From Adiantum capillus-veneris (lineage: Eukaryota > Streptophyta > Polypodiopsida > Polypodiales > Pteridaceae), in NCBI GenBank assembly GCA_014529385.2, contig CM043968.1, positions 7,083,648 to 7,147,647 of the forward strand: a DNA stretch of 64,000 nt, read 5' to 3'. Within the stretch, counting starts at the first letter, position 1. Every line of letters begins with the position of its first letter. The translations under genes and the position numbers were made by a program. The notes beneath the pieces were generated by a model. It did not search any database. It had not been told where the DNA came from and saw nothing but the letters and a program-made list of their open reading frames with translations. Shown here one piece after another: positions 22,062-33,435 of this stretch.

Positions 22062-23138
22062 CTGCTTTGATCAATTTTTTTAGCGTCAGGCTCCTTATCA
22101 TATGCAGATCCTTTTGAAGACCCGCATGTCTCATCCCCTGGATAAATATCAGCATCAATCGTGTCTGCATAGGTAGTTCCACTCTTAGATAGAACTTGAC
22201 ATATCTCTTGAGCCGTAATGCCGCTTTGTGTACTGATTGACTCTCTTTTTGCTTGGATTTTGTGGATTTGTGAGACCGTATTGTGAGCTATGCCTTTGTG
22301 TGATATTTCTTCGATGAATTCCTTAAACAGATCATCTAGAGTCACAAAATCACATCGAGTCAAACCATGTAGCCGAGTCATCTTCTAGAGTCAGTCCAAA
22401 TCCCGCAAATTGTGTTGCAAAATCCAAAACTTCCTCTGCTTTAATTACTCTTCTAAAAGATGCTATGTGATCTCTCGGATCTTTATCTCCAGCGTATTTC
22501 TTGTTTACCCATTTTTGGATCTAGGATGGTCTAATTTGGCAATTTTCTACAAGTCTAACCATAGACTCTCCCAATTTTGCCTTCTACCATGCCTAGGTTC
22601 TTCTTTGAAGGGATTAGTCATTCTATTGGAGACTGGTCCTTGAGAAAGTATGTCTATCATCTCTGTGATCACTTCATCTCTCGTTATCTCTCTAGAAGGG
22701 AATCTAGGTGGCTCCCTTTTTGGAATTCTCGTGTTTGGTGGATGTATCTATGGTCCTTCATTGACCAGAATATCCACCTATTCCTAATGTAGTCCGTGGT
22801 TTTGTGCTTTCTATAGCTCTGTATTCTCATCCATACTTGTCAACAACTATGGATTTCCATTGATAGTTGACTCCATATGTATAGACATATAGGAGCTTGT
22901 AATATGTCAGCTCTTCTAGGTATGGCTATGAGCACCTATATAGGTTGACCTCACTGTCATCAATGTATCTATACAATCCTTCACTCTCTATCATCCAAAC
23001 TCTCTCAACAAGATTGGTCTTCATCAACTGCCAGTTTGGAAGATCCATTATGGGCGGATGTTCCTCTATTGCTGGGATTTCGAAGCTTGTATAAGATGAG
23101 TTTGACTCTAAAGAGAACATGATATCTGGGCTTAACAA
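22062..23138 (-). pseudogene. E2 gag, N-terminal and capsid half
   Basis: An N-terminal part (23138-22926, LYRYIDDSEVNLYRC) is followed by a capsid domain in changing frames: QKWVNKKYAGDKDPRDHIAS (near 22500), DDLFKEFIEEISHKGIAHNT (near 22300) and TRLMLIFIQGMRHAGLQKDL (near 22150). These match E1 at 3010-3430. The last codons LIKAAL abut the E3 target site and continue at 13155. Confidence 0.78.
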
Positions 23139-23366
23139 CTTGAGCTTGCTGTAAGAAGTCTTGGACCACTGTGTTCAAGTGCTTTGGTTAGGAAAAAGTC
23201 AAAACTATGTCCAAAACCCGCGGTCGTTTTCTCACATTTTTTGCAAACTGGTAGTTTTATACACCCCTAACTTTCGAATGAATTTTGAGGCACCCCTAGA
23301 TTTGTTTCGATAAAAAAAGTTTTTGAATCGAATGTCGGTAGCTCAAAACAGTCAATCTATGCCTGG

Positions 23367-24952
23367 AGACTTCATACACGTATGATGTCTACTAACTTAG
23401 AATTGCTCCAAACTTTAACTGTAGACTCTCCTTGATGTACTCTAACCACTCCAAGTCTCCATTTGTGATTCTGGCACTTTTAGTCAGGTCTATCATTCCT
23501 TTTTTTAGTTTGGTTGTCTGCAACTTCCCCGGAAGGTTTACTAAGCCAAAAGTGATCCAATTTGACTGAAGCTTGATCTCTAGGCTTATTTTATGATGGC
23601 AGACACTTCTGTGAGCTCATATGCAAGTTTTGACTTCAAATTTGACACTTGAGACATCATACACGTATAATATCTTTTGTGGAAAAATGAAGTGACTTTT
23701 GTTCCAGTGACTCTTTATCACTCAAGCAACTCTCAGCAACTTTCAAAATTCAATTTGAACACTTTTTGTATGGTCACTACAAGCAGAACCTTGCCCAATT
23801 CTATCTTTTGGTAATTTTTAGCCCAAATGCGCTCCAATTTCAATGAAATTTTGGCTAGGGACTTCTTTTATGCTCTAGGACTTAACACATCATTCCTAAA
23901 CCCCTATGTGGTCAAAAGTGCAATTGGAATGTCATATTTGACCTTGAGACATCATATGTATATGATGTCTATGTGCTCAAAATTGGCCCAAATTTGGTCT
24001 GTAAGCTTGTTTTGTTGTGCTTAACACCTTGGTAAGCTCATATTAAATTTTGGTCCCTAAAAGTGCCCTTTAGACATCATACACGTATGATATCTAACTG
24101 GTTAGAATGAAGGGAAATTCACTCCAGAGGTCCCTCACTACACTGGCAACTCATTAGCAAGTTTCATAATTGAATTTGACCAATTTTTGTGCAAGTTATG
24201 GCCAATACAAGCATTCACTTTTCTAGATGCATCTTATGGTCTTTACAAGCCCAAAAATGCTTCAAATTCGATGAAATCTGGCCTATATGCTTCCTAAATG
24301 CTGTAGATCACAAGGGTGCACACAGATGTAACTTTTGACCACAAATCTGGCCTCTAAGACATCATATGTGTATGATGTCCAAGTGGTGAGAATTTAGTTT
24401 TGTTTCTACCAAGGTGCCCCTTGGTGTGTACAACAAGAATATGTTTTCACAAAAAATTTTGGAACTAAAAAATGCACAAAATCATCAGTTTTTGAAAAGG
24501 AAATCCCTTGAAAGTGTAAAATTCCCTTAACTCTCAATCTATAACCCAAATGAAATGAAACTTGGTGGATGTTCTCAACACAACATGCAAAAGATGTGTA
24601 TAATGTCAAAAGTTCAAATTTGTTTCCAAAATCACCCTTCAGACATCATAAGCGTATGATGTCTGTTGATGAATTTTGGGACAGAATTCATTCACAAGCA
24701 CCCCAAGTCTCTAGCATTAGTTTTCAAGCATATCGACCAATTTTTATGCAAAAATGTGCTCAAAATCACAAGTTTCTCTTTTTCCCATTTTTGACACTCT
24801 GTCTTTTGCCTTTTGGGTTTCAAGAATTGGTCAAAACTCTAGTCTCACTGTGTACCTAGGGTAAAACCCCCCTTTTGAACACTCAGGTGCAGTCAAATTT
24901 TTCAAATTTAGTCTCTAGATGCCCCTTGAGACATCATATGCATATGATGTCC
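23367..24952 (-). repeat. E2 leader: seven 24-bp palindromes about 285 bp apart
   Basis: Near-perfect inverted repeats with arms AGACATCATA and TATGATGTCT occur at 23367-23390, 23652-23675, 23947-23970, 24072-24095, 24357-24380, 24641-24664 and 24929-24952. Spacings are about 285, 295, 125, 285, 284 and 288 bp. The flanks look like one diverged tandem repeat unit. The centres vary (ACACGT, ATGTAT, ATGTGT, AAGCGT, ATGCAT). They sit between the E2 PBS and gag, where retroelement RNAs carry packaging and dimerisation signals. Confidence 0.85.
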
Positions 24953-25483
24953 AAGTTTGCAGAATTGCAATTTTTGTTCAGAGAACCCTTGCACATGCCC
25001 TCTTATATGCATAGCACCAATCGGTCATGGAAAAATGTCAATAGAAATCTATTTATTGCATTTTTTTCCCTCAAAAATAGACTTTTCAGTGATTCTAAAT
25101 GCAAACTTAGCACTTTAGCAAATGAACCAATAATGAATAGCTCTAGATCAAAATCAGATCACTTACCTAAAGCTACTCCTACACATTATATGGGGTTTTG
25201 CATCTATGAGTAGAAAAATGCTTCAAAGCCATACATGGACTAGCAAAAGCTTTTATCACCTCACAAATCACTTGACCACCAAAACAACTACTCTGATCTA
25301 CAAATCCTAAGTAAACCTATCTAGTCGCAAACCCTTGGCAAGACACACGCTTCCTGGCGATCCACTTGATCTTGAAATATCCTCTTTCGGATCCACTTAA
25401 GAAAATAATTCTCTCTTTAGTTGAAACTAAAGCAAGCAACCATCACATGAGTGTTAGTAGGATTACCTACTCAAGTCCTTCTA
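24953..25483 (-). other. E2 leader next to the PBS
   Basis: About 530 bp between the palindrome array and the PBS. I see no coding frame here; small frames on either strand do not resemble retroelement proteins. Confidence 0.5.
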
Positions 25484-25501
25484 TCCCCAACAATGGTGCC
25501 A
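25484..25501 (-). promoter_or_regulatory. E2 primer-binding site, decayed tRNA-Asp type
   Basis: On the minus strand TGGCACCATTGTTGGGGA lies one base inside the right LTR. It matches 14 of 18 bases of the intact E3 PBS; all four differences are C-to-T or G-to-A. This fixes the right LTR as the 5' LTR. Confidence 0.8.
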
Positions 25502-25502
25502 A

Positions 25503-26443
25503 TGTAGCGGGAGAAAATCACACCATCCATAAAGTGCATGCAACACAACCTAGATCAACATAATGTCAATCAAGGACACATATGACATGATAGGTGCATG
25601 GAGGAAATCTCTTTAGCTTGTCACGCTGAGACCATCCCACGTATACAACAGTCTGGAAGGTTAACTAAACCACAACCCAGAATCTCACTACTCTCAACTA
25701 CACCACCCAACCCACATACACACCAACGGAAGGAGAATCACTAAATCATACCAGAATCGTATGAAACTTAAGGAACACCATCCCCTCACTAGGATACACT
25801 TGTCCCAAAGCCTCCACATTCAAAACCCTGACTCTAAACTCATCTACAAAAAATTGCATATGAAGACAAAGTCGGATTTTGAAAGTGCCCGAAACTGAAA
25901 TTTGTGAGTATCTATGTGTAGCTTATGTTGCCACAATTCTAATGACTATATGCAAGAAAAAAACAGACATCATTTGATATACTTACAGTCAAATAGCTCA
26001 TAGATGCGTGTTCGCTCCATTCCGCGAGGAATGCTTGGAGTTATCGCGTAGCTCTTGCCGAGCCTAGCACGATGGTGCAGTCGGATCTTCAATGTGATGA
26101 ACAAGCGCGGAGTAGCACGCCAGGAGAAGCTCACACTCTCTCTCTCTTCCTCTCTCACACACAGTTAACAACGACTTAAAACTTGATTATGATAAGAGTT
26201 CTTCTTTACAATATGACCTAGGTACCTTATATACTAAGGCTACCATAGGTTAAACCAAAAATAGAGTTCCAAGGGTAGAATGGATTTGTATGTACAATTT
26301 GGAAGTGCCATTGCACCCCAGCTTCTACAACTATACTAACTACTCATTACAAATGATGTTTTTAACCATAATCCGTAGCATTTTATAGCTGTCAAAAATA
26401 AGACTTTGGTGAGTTATGTCGTGTGTTGACCCACGAGTCAACA
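25503..26443 (-). repeat. E2 5' LTR
   Basis: This 941-bp direct repeat of 6105-7050 starts TGTAGCGGGAGA and ends in the 20-bp palindrome at 26424-26443 (one mismatch). It is next to the decayed PBS and carries the same TATATAAGG box on the minus strand near 26221-26230. Confidence 0.88.
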
Positions 26444-26870
26444 CAGCATGACTCTTTTTGTGGAATTTCAAGGTGTCACTGTTGTAGCATTTCTCAACAG
26501 TGGAGCTGGAGTAGCCATTGCTACAAAAGAAACGTGAAGAAATGGGGAAAGACTTCTTTAAGAGCAACAAGAATGAAACTATAGCTCACAGATGGATATA
26601 TGGAGAAACCCCTAGGAATTCTAGAGAAAGTAGTTGTCACCTCTTGCATAATTGAAGAGCATACATTTGCTATTGTTGATTTTGGCAAGAAGAAAAACTA
26701 TGACATCATACTAGGAAGACCTTTCATGCGACAATTGAAAATGGTCCACGATTGGGGGTTATGACCATATTTACCTAAGGAACATGGAGATCACAATCAT
26801 GATAAAATTGAAAGACCATAGTTAAAAGGATGTGACAAGAACACATGTTGAAGAGTTTGATTCAACTACA
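26444..26870 (+). pseudogene. E1 protease, 3' half (continues from 6104)
   Basis: After the E2 target duplication the E1 reading resumes: LFVEFQGVTVVAFLNSGAGV. The catalytic Asp is replaced by Asn (L-N-S-G-A). The C-terminal strand NYDIILGRPFMRQLKMVHDW follows near 26700-26755. Stops and shifts occur between the parts. It matches E2 at 10425-11000. Confidence 0.8.
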
Positions 26871-27289
26871 TTAGCTAGATCTGAACTTCGAGCATGGTTA
26901 GGTCAGTCCAAACAGCTATGTATGTGTGGAGATTCAGATTGTGGTAGCTTAAAACGGGAAGAATGTATCCTAGAAAGGGCTTTAAAAGACAAATACTATA
27001 TCCCATAACCCTTTCCAGAAGAATCACTAGAGCCTCTAGAATGGGAGCACATTTTGGCAAACTTGGATGTGTGTGCTATTAAATATAGTCCCACGACAAA
27101 GTTTTGTATGTGACAAGGATGGCTATGATGTGATATTACATGGTCAATGCAATTAAAGAAGAAGTCTACAAGAGTCAAGCCTCACGAGAGCCCAAAATGA
27201 TAGAGCACAATGAAAAGGAAGAGGAAGATTTGTTCTACAACTCTCTTGAGCATTTCAAATTTGACAATGATGCAGATAATAAGTGATTT

Positions 27290-27725
27290 GATAACCCTAG
27301 TGATCAAGAGGAAACCATATCAGACATCAACTTTAGCCTTAATGCCATACTACCCGTGGAATTCTTAATCGCAACCCTGAGAGTCACAAACCAATATGAG
27401 TGTACAAGGTATGAAATATCTTCAAGGCTAGATGACCTAGAAAAGTTACATGAGCTACACCTTCACGTTGTAGCATCTATCTATTCTCAGAAAAGGCACC
27501 AAAAAGAGTTCTTCAACAAGCATGCACGGTCAAAATAATTCAAAACAGGGGACTACGTCTTGGTGTATACCTTGAAACAACATGCTAAAAAACTCAAAAA
27601 GTGAGGGATGGGACCCTTTGTGATAAAAAATTTGTCACCAAGTAGGGAAGTCAAGCTTGCGACATTAGAAGGAGAAGAAATGCCTAATTGGATGGATGAA
27701 AGCTCAAGAAGTATCACCTTCCACT
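27290..27725 (+). pseudogene. Integrase C-terminal remnant in E1
   Basis: FSLNAILPVEFLIATLRV (27331-27384) matches the region just after the integrase catalytic core in plant gypsy elements. It is followed by QKRHQKEFFNKHARSK and FKTGDYVLVYTLKQHAKKL, the C-terminal integrase domain. It follows the E1 protease tail directly, with no reverse transcriptase, RNase H or D-D-E core between. E2 lacks this segment, so E1 either kept it through an internal deletion or gained it by recombination. In-frame stops are present. Confidence 0.7.
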
Positions 27726-27854
27726 AACCAGGAGATGCTACAACGGGTTCATAGTGAAAAAAAATGAACAAAAGAAAAGAAACGGATTGTTGAAGAAGCA
27801 CAAACAAAAGCTAAAGAACGAAGGTCTAAACAAAGGCTTCTACGACAACAACAA

Positions 27855-28260
27855 CAACAACATGGGAAACCATTGTGGATCAATGCTATTTCCATAAAAT
27901 AATTCAAAGAAGGTAGAGTGGATCTAGTTATCAAGGTCAAGATTGGAAACAATCAAGTAGAAACTATCACTCTACTCAATATAAGAGCCAAGGAAATGCC
28001 ATTTTCCTTAGCTTCTATACACAGCTTTGTCAAGATGCAAAGCTTCACACGACACCACATGAGATGTAGAGCTATAGTGACCACCAAATCAAAGCATTAG
28101 GATTGGTAACCTTACTTGTTCAAACCAATCAATATGTCTATCCACATAGATTTTATGTGGTAGAAGATCATCAAAACCAACACCAATTAGTGTTAGGACA
28201 GCCATGGAAAATGCAGTACAATGTTTAAATAGATTGGAAGTCCAATTTGGTAAGAGCTCA
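27855..28260 (+). pseudogene. Second retropepsin-like remnant in E1
   Basis: LVIKVKIGNNQVETITLLNI has the shape of a retropepsin first strand and active-site loop, but with Asn in the Asp position and I-R-A after it. RFYVVEDHQNQHQLVLGQPW (near 28155-28215, other frame) fits the C-terminal L-G-x-P-W strand. A second protease after an integrase tail is not the usual gypsy order. The call rests on motif shape only. Confidence 0.5.
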
Positions 28261-28960
28261 GATCTAAACAGAGAGTCAAATGGTTTCCTTAACTAAAGTC
28301 ACAGAAATAAGGCCAACAATGGAGCAGACGACTGATAAGGGAAAACAACCCTTTCACAGGAAGTATGCAATGGAATCCCAAGGAGTCGCCACAAAAACCA
28401 ACACTTCAAATAAAGGTGAGAGCAGCCTCATCCAAATAAAAAATGACAAAAAATCCCACGAGACAAATGCCAAACAAAAGAGAAAAATGGATACCGATGC
28501 ACCAGCTTAGAACAAAGCAAGTTTGGGTCAGGAAATGCACACCCATACGAACCACTCATGTATCTATCACAAATATATGGGTGCCAAAGAAGTTGGTTCA
28601 AGCTCAAAAAACATAGGAGCTTATTTGGATTCCTAAGTGCAGCATGCTGAAACTCTCTACGAGGCTAAACCAACCGACCAAGCACCAATTAGCGAATCAA
28701 CAATCGACCAAGTCAACAAAGCAAGTTTGGGTAGCCAAAGAGTTATGCCAAACACAAAAAAATCAGCTTTGGGTCTGGATCCTAGTGGCAACAACACAAA
28801 GAAAACATTAAAACCATATGTTGGGTAAGGAAATGCAAAAAAACCAAGTATAGTGGCCAAAACAACCCAAGCAAGTTGTCAACACAGCAGGTCCTATCGA
28901 AATTTTTCCAAATGCCTATGAAAGCTCGAGGCTATATGGGCCCAAAAAATATTTCTCCAC
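28261..28960 (+). pseudogene. E1 C-terminal tail with W-V/I-P-K motifs, decayed
   Basis: One frame carries QVWVRKC, NIWVPKKLV, LIWIPKC and QVWVAKE between about 28515 and 28745, then QLWVWI. These are spaced like the motifs in E3 and E2. Upstream, 28280-28510 is an open, Thr/Lys/Gln-rich stretch. Stops interrupt the region. Confidence 0.65.
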
Positions 28961-30107
28961 CCACCTTGTATCCATAATTTCCAATTTATTGAGCAGGACT
29001 CAGTCACGAGAGGAAGGAGACATGACGAAACTCATGGAAAAAGGTTTTTTTACATATTACCAGGCACTGTCTTACGATGGTTTAAACCTTGTTGTGTTTT
29101 ATTGTGATTTGATTTTTCTAAAACTGGTAAGTAGTGCCTGAAAAGTAATTAAAGGGAAATCATGTCATGTCAAGGCCAAAATTAACCCCATATTCTTGTA
29201 TATACTCCATACACAAAAGCTTTTTGTATTTTGTTTTAATTATATGGTCAAATATGTTCAAAAAAATCAAGAAAAAGCACAAAAAGTAGAGCAATGATGG
29301 CCTAAACAATTTTTATATAGCAAGAAATATTATTTTATGAGTCGAGGATAATTGAGCTAATTTTGGATATTTTCTGCTTAATTTTGCTAAATTTTGAGAT
29401 TTATCACAATTTTTTAAGTACCTTTTTGAGATTTTCTTTCTAAAAATCTTATAAAAAATCCAAAAAATCAATGGAGAATTTGAAGACAACCGACAAAATA
29501 CCATATCAAAAGGGACTCACCAAAAAAGTTTGGAAGTAAATTGAAGATGTTAAATTTCTACCTAAATATGACGGTGACCCGAAAGGTGAACCTAGCCTAT
29601 CTGAGACATACAAAGTCTAAACACATAAATGCAAGATCCATTGGTAATCTAAGGTATGCACAGGAAATGATGGAACCAAAAGGAAAAATGGGTTTTCGAG
29701 AGCACTAGACACTTATACTAACTTAGGAGGAAAAGCTAGTCATTTCTCTCTTGTGCTTGTGGAGAGAAAGCTTGGAATCCTTAGAGCACCCGTATTTTGA
29801 GGCTTACTAAGTGTGCTATAGACATCTTTGCAACAAGCAAGATGAGTGGTGAGTCCCCTACCCTTGCTAGAACATGTAGGAATGAGCTAACTACTAACAA
29901 ATGCACCACGGGGGAAGAACGACAGATAGACCCTCACATAGAAACTTGAGCACTGCATAGAGTAGGAAAGTCCAAATGAGTGGTGCAATGAATCAAAAGG
30001 ATCTCTAAGGTATGGGGACTTCAATGATGTGCTCCAAGGCTACAACAATTTTTAGTGTCATCGACCACGATAGCTGCCATCAAGCACCAAATCAGAGAGA
30101 GTATAGC
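28961..30107. other. Unassigned stretch left of E4
   Basis: AT-rich DNA (28961-29510) and then sequence with broken frames (29513-30107) in which I recognise no family. It may hold the 3' end of E1 and the host of the E4 insertion; no LTR pair could be defined. Confidence 0.35.
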
Positions 30108-30773
30108 TGTCATAAAATCTAATATCTAACCAACCCAAATGATTTTCTCATATTAAACTGATCATTTAATGTGGAAGAATAAGCGGGAACAAGGATTAGG
30201 ATATAGACATGTGCTTATAGATCTGTCTCAACACGAGGCCAAGATAAAAGGGTCCAAATGAGAGATGGTCTATCAAAGAGCAATGCTACCTAATGGATCT
30301 TAAATCCCTTAGGGTTAGCTTCATTGAAGACCTCCAAAGGTTAGTGTTAAAAAGTCCTTAGACCTAGGACCTTACGCAAGCTGGGGCTGACCTTGAGGTG
30401 GGAACCCTACCCAAGCTTGAGGTTCTTGTCGTGCTTGCCGACTTAGGTGCTTAAGGTGTTTGTGAGAACCTTGCCCAAGCTTGAGGTGCTTGTCATGCTT
30501 ACATGAATAAGGTGCTTGAAGTGTTCAATTCAAACATGATCTCTCAGAAGGCATAAAAGATTGTCATGCTTAAATGACTAGTGATCTCTTAATAAGCATA
30601 AAAGTTACATGTCAAGATCCTCCCCATTTTGCCCTCATGATGTGCTTGAGTCCTATTGGATAGGCTTTAAAGGGGTCCAATGAAAATTTAGATTCATTTA
30701 AATAAATAATTAAGCTCTTTCTCTCAAAGAGGGAAAAGAGGACACTTGTTCAAATGATATAATTAAATAATAC

Positions 30774-30834
<61 letters not shown>

Positions 30835-31578
30835 GGGACCAAGCATGAGAGGGGGGGTATACTCTCACACACACACTCTCTCTCTCTCTCTCTCTCATTG
30901 TGTGAAGTTCAAAGTGCAAGAGCTCCATCTCCTTCTCCAAGCTTGTTGAGAAGTTGAGAGCCTACACCAACACTTTTGGCTATGGAATTCAAATCCAACC
31001 AAGCACCATGCTTCAATGATTAAGCTTGCCATATTCTCCATCTTCATTACTATGCTATTATGCTATGCTAAGCAATAAGAGTGATGATAAGTGAGGAACT
31101 ATTTCTTTCTCCTATTGAATGCTTCTTCTTCCTCTTCCCTACCCTCATTCCCCGGTAGCTCTCTCCACCTTTGAAGGTGTTTGAGGCCTTGAAACTGAGG
31201 CCGGGGATGGTTAATGCTTTTACAAAGTTTATGTTATGCTCATGATGCATGAAGCTTTCCATCTTCATTGCGTCACCTAGGTCACAAGGAACACAAAGAT
31301 TGTATTGTACCAAGTCTCTATTGATGGGAGAATCTATAATACAAAAGCCTATTGGAGGGGGGACTAGTTCCACATAAATCCGGTCCTCAACTGTGTCAAG
31401 TTCTCTAAACCATCTCTCTTGCAAAAGTATTGCTCATGCCAAGTTAATTAGGTATTTTGGTTATGTTGCTACCACTAATTGATCTCACCCTCTATGTTCT
31501 CCAACTAGTCTCACAAAATGCTCACTCTAATTCTCTTAATTCCGCTATTCTCAAAGTTCATGGTCCATTTCCATTACA
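30108..31578 (+). repeat. E4 5' LTR
   Basis: It starts TGTCATAAAATC and ends CCATTTCCATTACA (1471 bp). A GA dinucleotide array of about 56 bp lies at 30778-30833. Frames reading poly-Ser-Leu across it are artefacts. A degenerate PBS-like sequence follows at about 31579-31597, resembling the initiator tRNA-Met type with two extra bases and two mismatches. Confidence 0.92.
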
Positions 31579-31671
31579 TTGAGATATCTGAGCTATTGGT
31601 TTCTCTTTTCTTAAGAGGTCCTTGAGTTGTCCATGAAAGGTTCGACTTGTTCATTGCAATAGGGTTATTGG

Positions 31672-31893
31672 TGTTGCGCGCGTGTAGCGTGTGTACGGAG
31701 TGTGTGCAAGACAGGGAAGAAGAGAATGGGGAAGGGGATGATACACAAACAACCTCTGTTTGGGTTAGTGGAGAAGAAAGAGAAGAGTCAACCCTCTCTC
31801 TTTTTCTCCCTATATTGATTAGGTGAAATCAAGTGTACAAGGGTGGTTCCCACCGGCCACCTGGCCTACACCCCAACAACCTCCCACTTGAAG
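31672..31893 (-). repeat. E6 3' LTR and polypurine tract
   Basis: The 207-bp LTR differs from the 5' copy at about 15 positions by eye (about 93% identity). The polypurine tract CTTCAAGTGGGAGGT (minus strand, 31893-31879) adjoins it. Confidence 0.92.
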
Positions 31894-31961
31894 GTCATGG
31901 TGGCCAATAGTGGCATTAGTATAGTTAGTCTATACAAATTGGATGAAGCATTGCCAAGGCT

Positions 31962-33432
31962 TCATCCTACACCCATAAGTTCTATACAATGTGTAAATCG
32001 CTCCAAGGCTAGGCTCTTTGTGAGAGCATCTGCGGGGTTGTCGTCAGTGTGAACCTTGACAAGCTTGATGCGCTTGCCAGCCAATGCATCTCGTATGACA
32101 TGGTATTTGACCTCTATGTGTTTTGACTTTGAGTGAAACACCGGATTCTTTGCCAAAGCAATGGCACTCTGACTATCACAATGTAGTACTGGAACCTCAT
32201 GAATGTCGAAATCTCCCACTAGACGAGCCAACCATATGGCTTCCTTGCTGGCGTCAGATGCAGCAACATATTCTGCCTCAGTGGTAGATGAAGACGTGCA
32301 ATCTTGGAGACACGATCTTCAAGAGATAGTTGCTCCAACAAACATGAACACATAGCCAGATGTGGATCTTCTACAATCCACACAACCCGCATAATCCGCA
32401 TCCGTGTAACCTACAATAGATGCATCACTGTTTCTGAAGCGTAAACACTTGCTAGCTGTACCTTTTAAATATCTGAGGATTTTCTTCACTGCTTCCCAAT
32501 GCTTCTTGCCAGGGTTTGCCATGTACCTACTAACCACTCCCACTACATGTGCAATGTCTGGTCTTGTGGCTACCATAGCGTACATCAAACTGCCAACTGC
32601 TGAAGAATATGGTACTTTCGCCATTTTCTCTTTCTCAGCCACTGTCTTGGGAGAGTCTTCCTTGCTAAGTTTGGAGTATGCTTGCATTGGGGTACTCAAT
32701 GACTTCCCCCCCTACATACTAAAATGTTGCAAGACTTTGTGAATGTACTTTTCTTGAGATAATTTAAGAATTCTACGTTGCATGTCTCTCTTGATGTGCA
32801 TACCAAGAAAGTGATTTGCATCTCCTAAATCTTTCATGGAAAACTGAGTGCTTAGCATCTTTTTCAACTGATTGATCTCATCAATTGATTTGCCTGAGAT
32901 AAGCATATCATCTACATACAAGATCAAGATGATTAAGAACCATCGTTCAATCTTTTTGTGTATAAGCAGTGATCCTCTTGACTTCGAATTTTTGATACCA
33001 TTGCCTTGAACCTTGCTTGAGGCCATAGAGTTCCTTTTTAAGTCTATAAACCAATTCTGTCCTCGTTGGTTTTTGGGTTTCACATACGAAGCCCTCTGGT
33101 TGTTTCATGTAGACATCTTCATCTAGATCCCCATGAAGAAATGCTGTGTTCACATCCATTTGGACAAGTTCCATGTCCCGGATAGCAACCAAGCCAAGCA
33201 TAGTGCAAAATGTAGTCATCTTGACTACTAGAGAGAAAATCACATCGAAATCCACACCTTTTGGTTGCTTGAAACCCTTGGCAACTAGACGAGCCTTGTA
33301 TCGAGGCTCGGGATCTTCCGTTGTATACTTATTTTTGTATACCCACTTGCAAGGTAAAGCATTTTCTCCTTTTGGTAATTCAACCAAATCCCATGTCTCA
33401 TTAGCCACAATTGAATTGTCTTTTGATTGCAT
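31962..33432 (-). pseudogene. E6 reverse transcriptase and RNase H, decayed
   Basis: The copia reverse transcriptase begins near 33432 with NETWDLVELPKGENALPCKW and VYKNKYTTEDPEPRYKARLV, followed by LVQMDVNTAFLHGDLDEDVY. The catalytic LYVDDMLISG lies near 32905 in another frame (33083-32712). RNase H follows (32699-31962) with VGYTDADYAGCVDCRRSTSG and LHCDSQSAIALAKNP, and HTDDNPADALTKSL near the end. The enzyme copies element RNA to DNA. At least three frame changes make it non-functional. Confidence 0.88.
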
Positions 33433-33435
33433 AGC

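Larger units (their letters stand above)
6105..26443 (-). mobile_element. E2: non-autonomous gypsy-like LTR element, minus strand, nested in E1
   Basis: Direct LTRs at 6105-7050 and 25503-26443 bound it. Flanks give a degenerate target duplication (AAACA at 6100-6104, CAGCA at 26444-26448), and joining them restores the E1 protease reading. Gag and protease remnants read on the minus strand; a decayed tRNA-Asp PBS lies beside the right LTR. It spans 20.3 kb, or about 11.4 kb without E3. No reverse transcriptase, RNase H or integrase core was recognised. Confidence 0.85.

Noticed and set aside
23367-24952. Regularly spaced short repeats suggesting a CRISPR array
   Set aside because: Spacing is ~285 bp, the spacers are diverged copies of one another, and the context is a plant retroelement leader.
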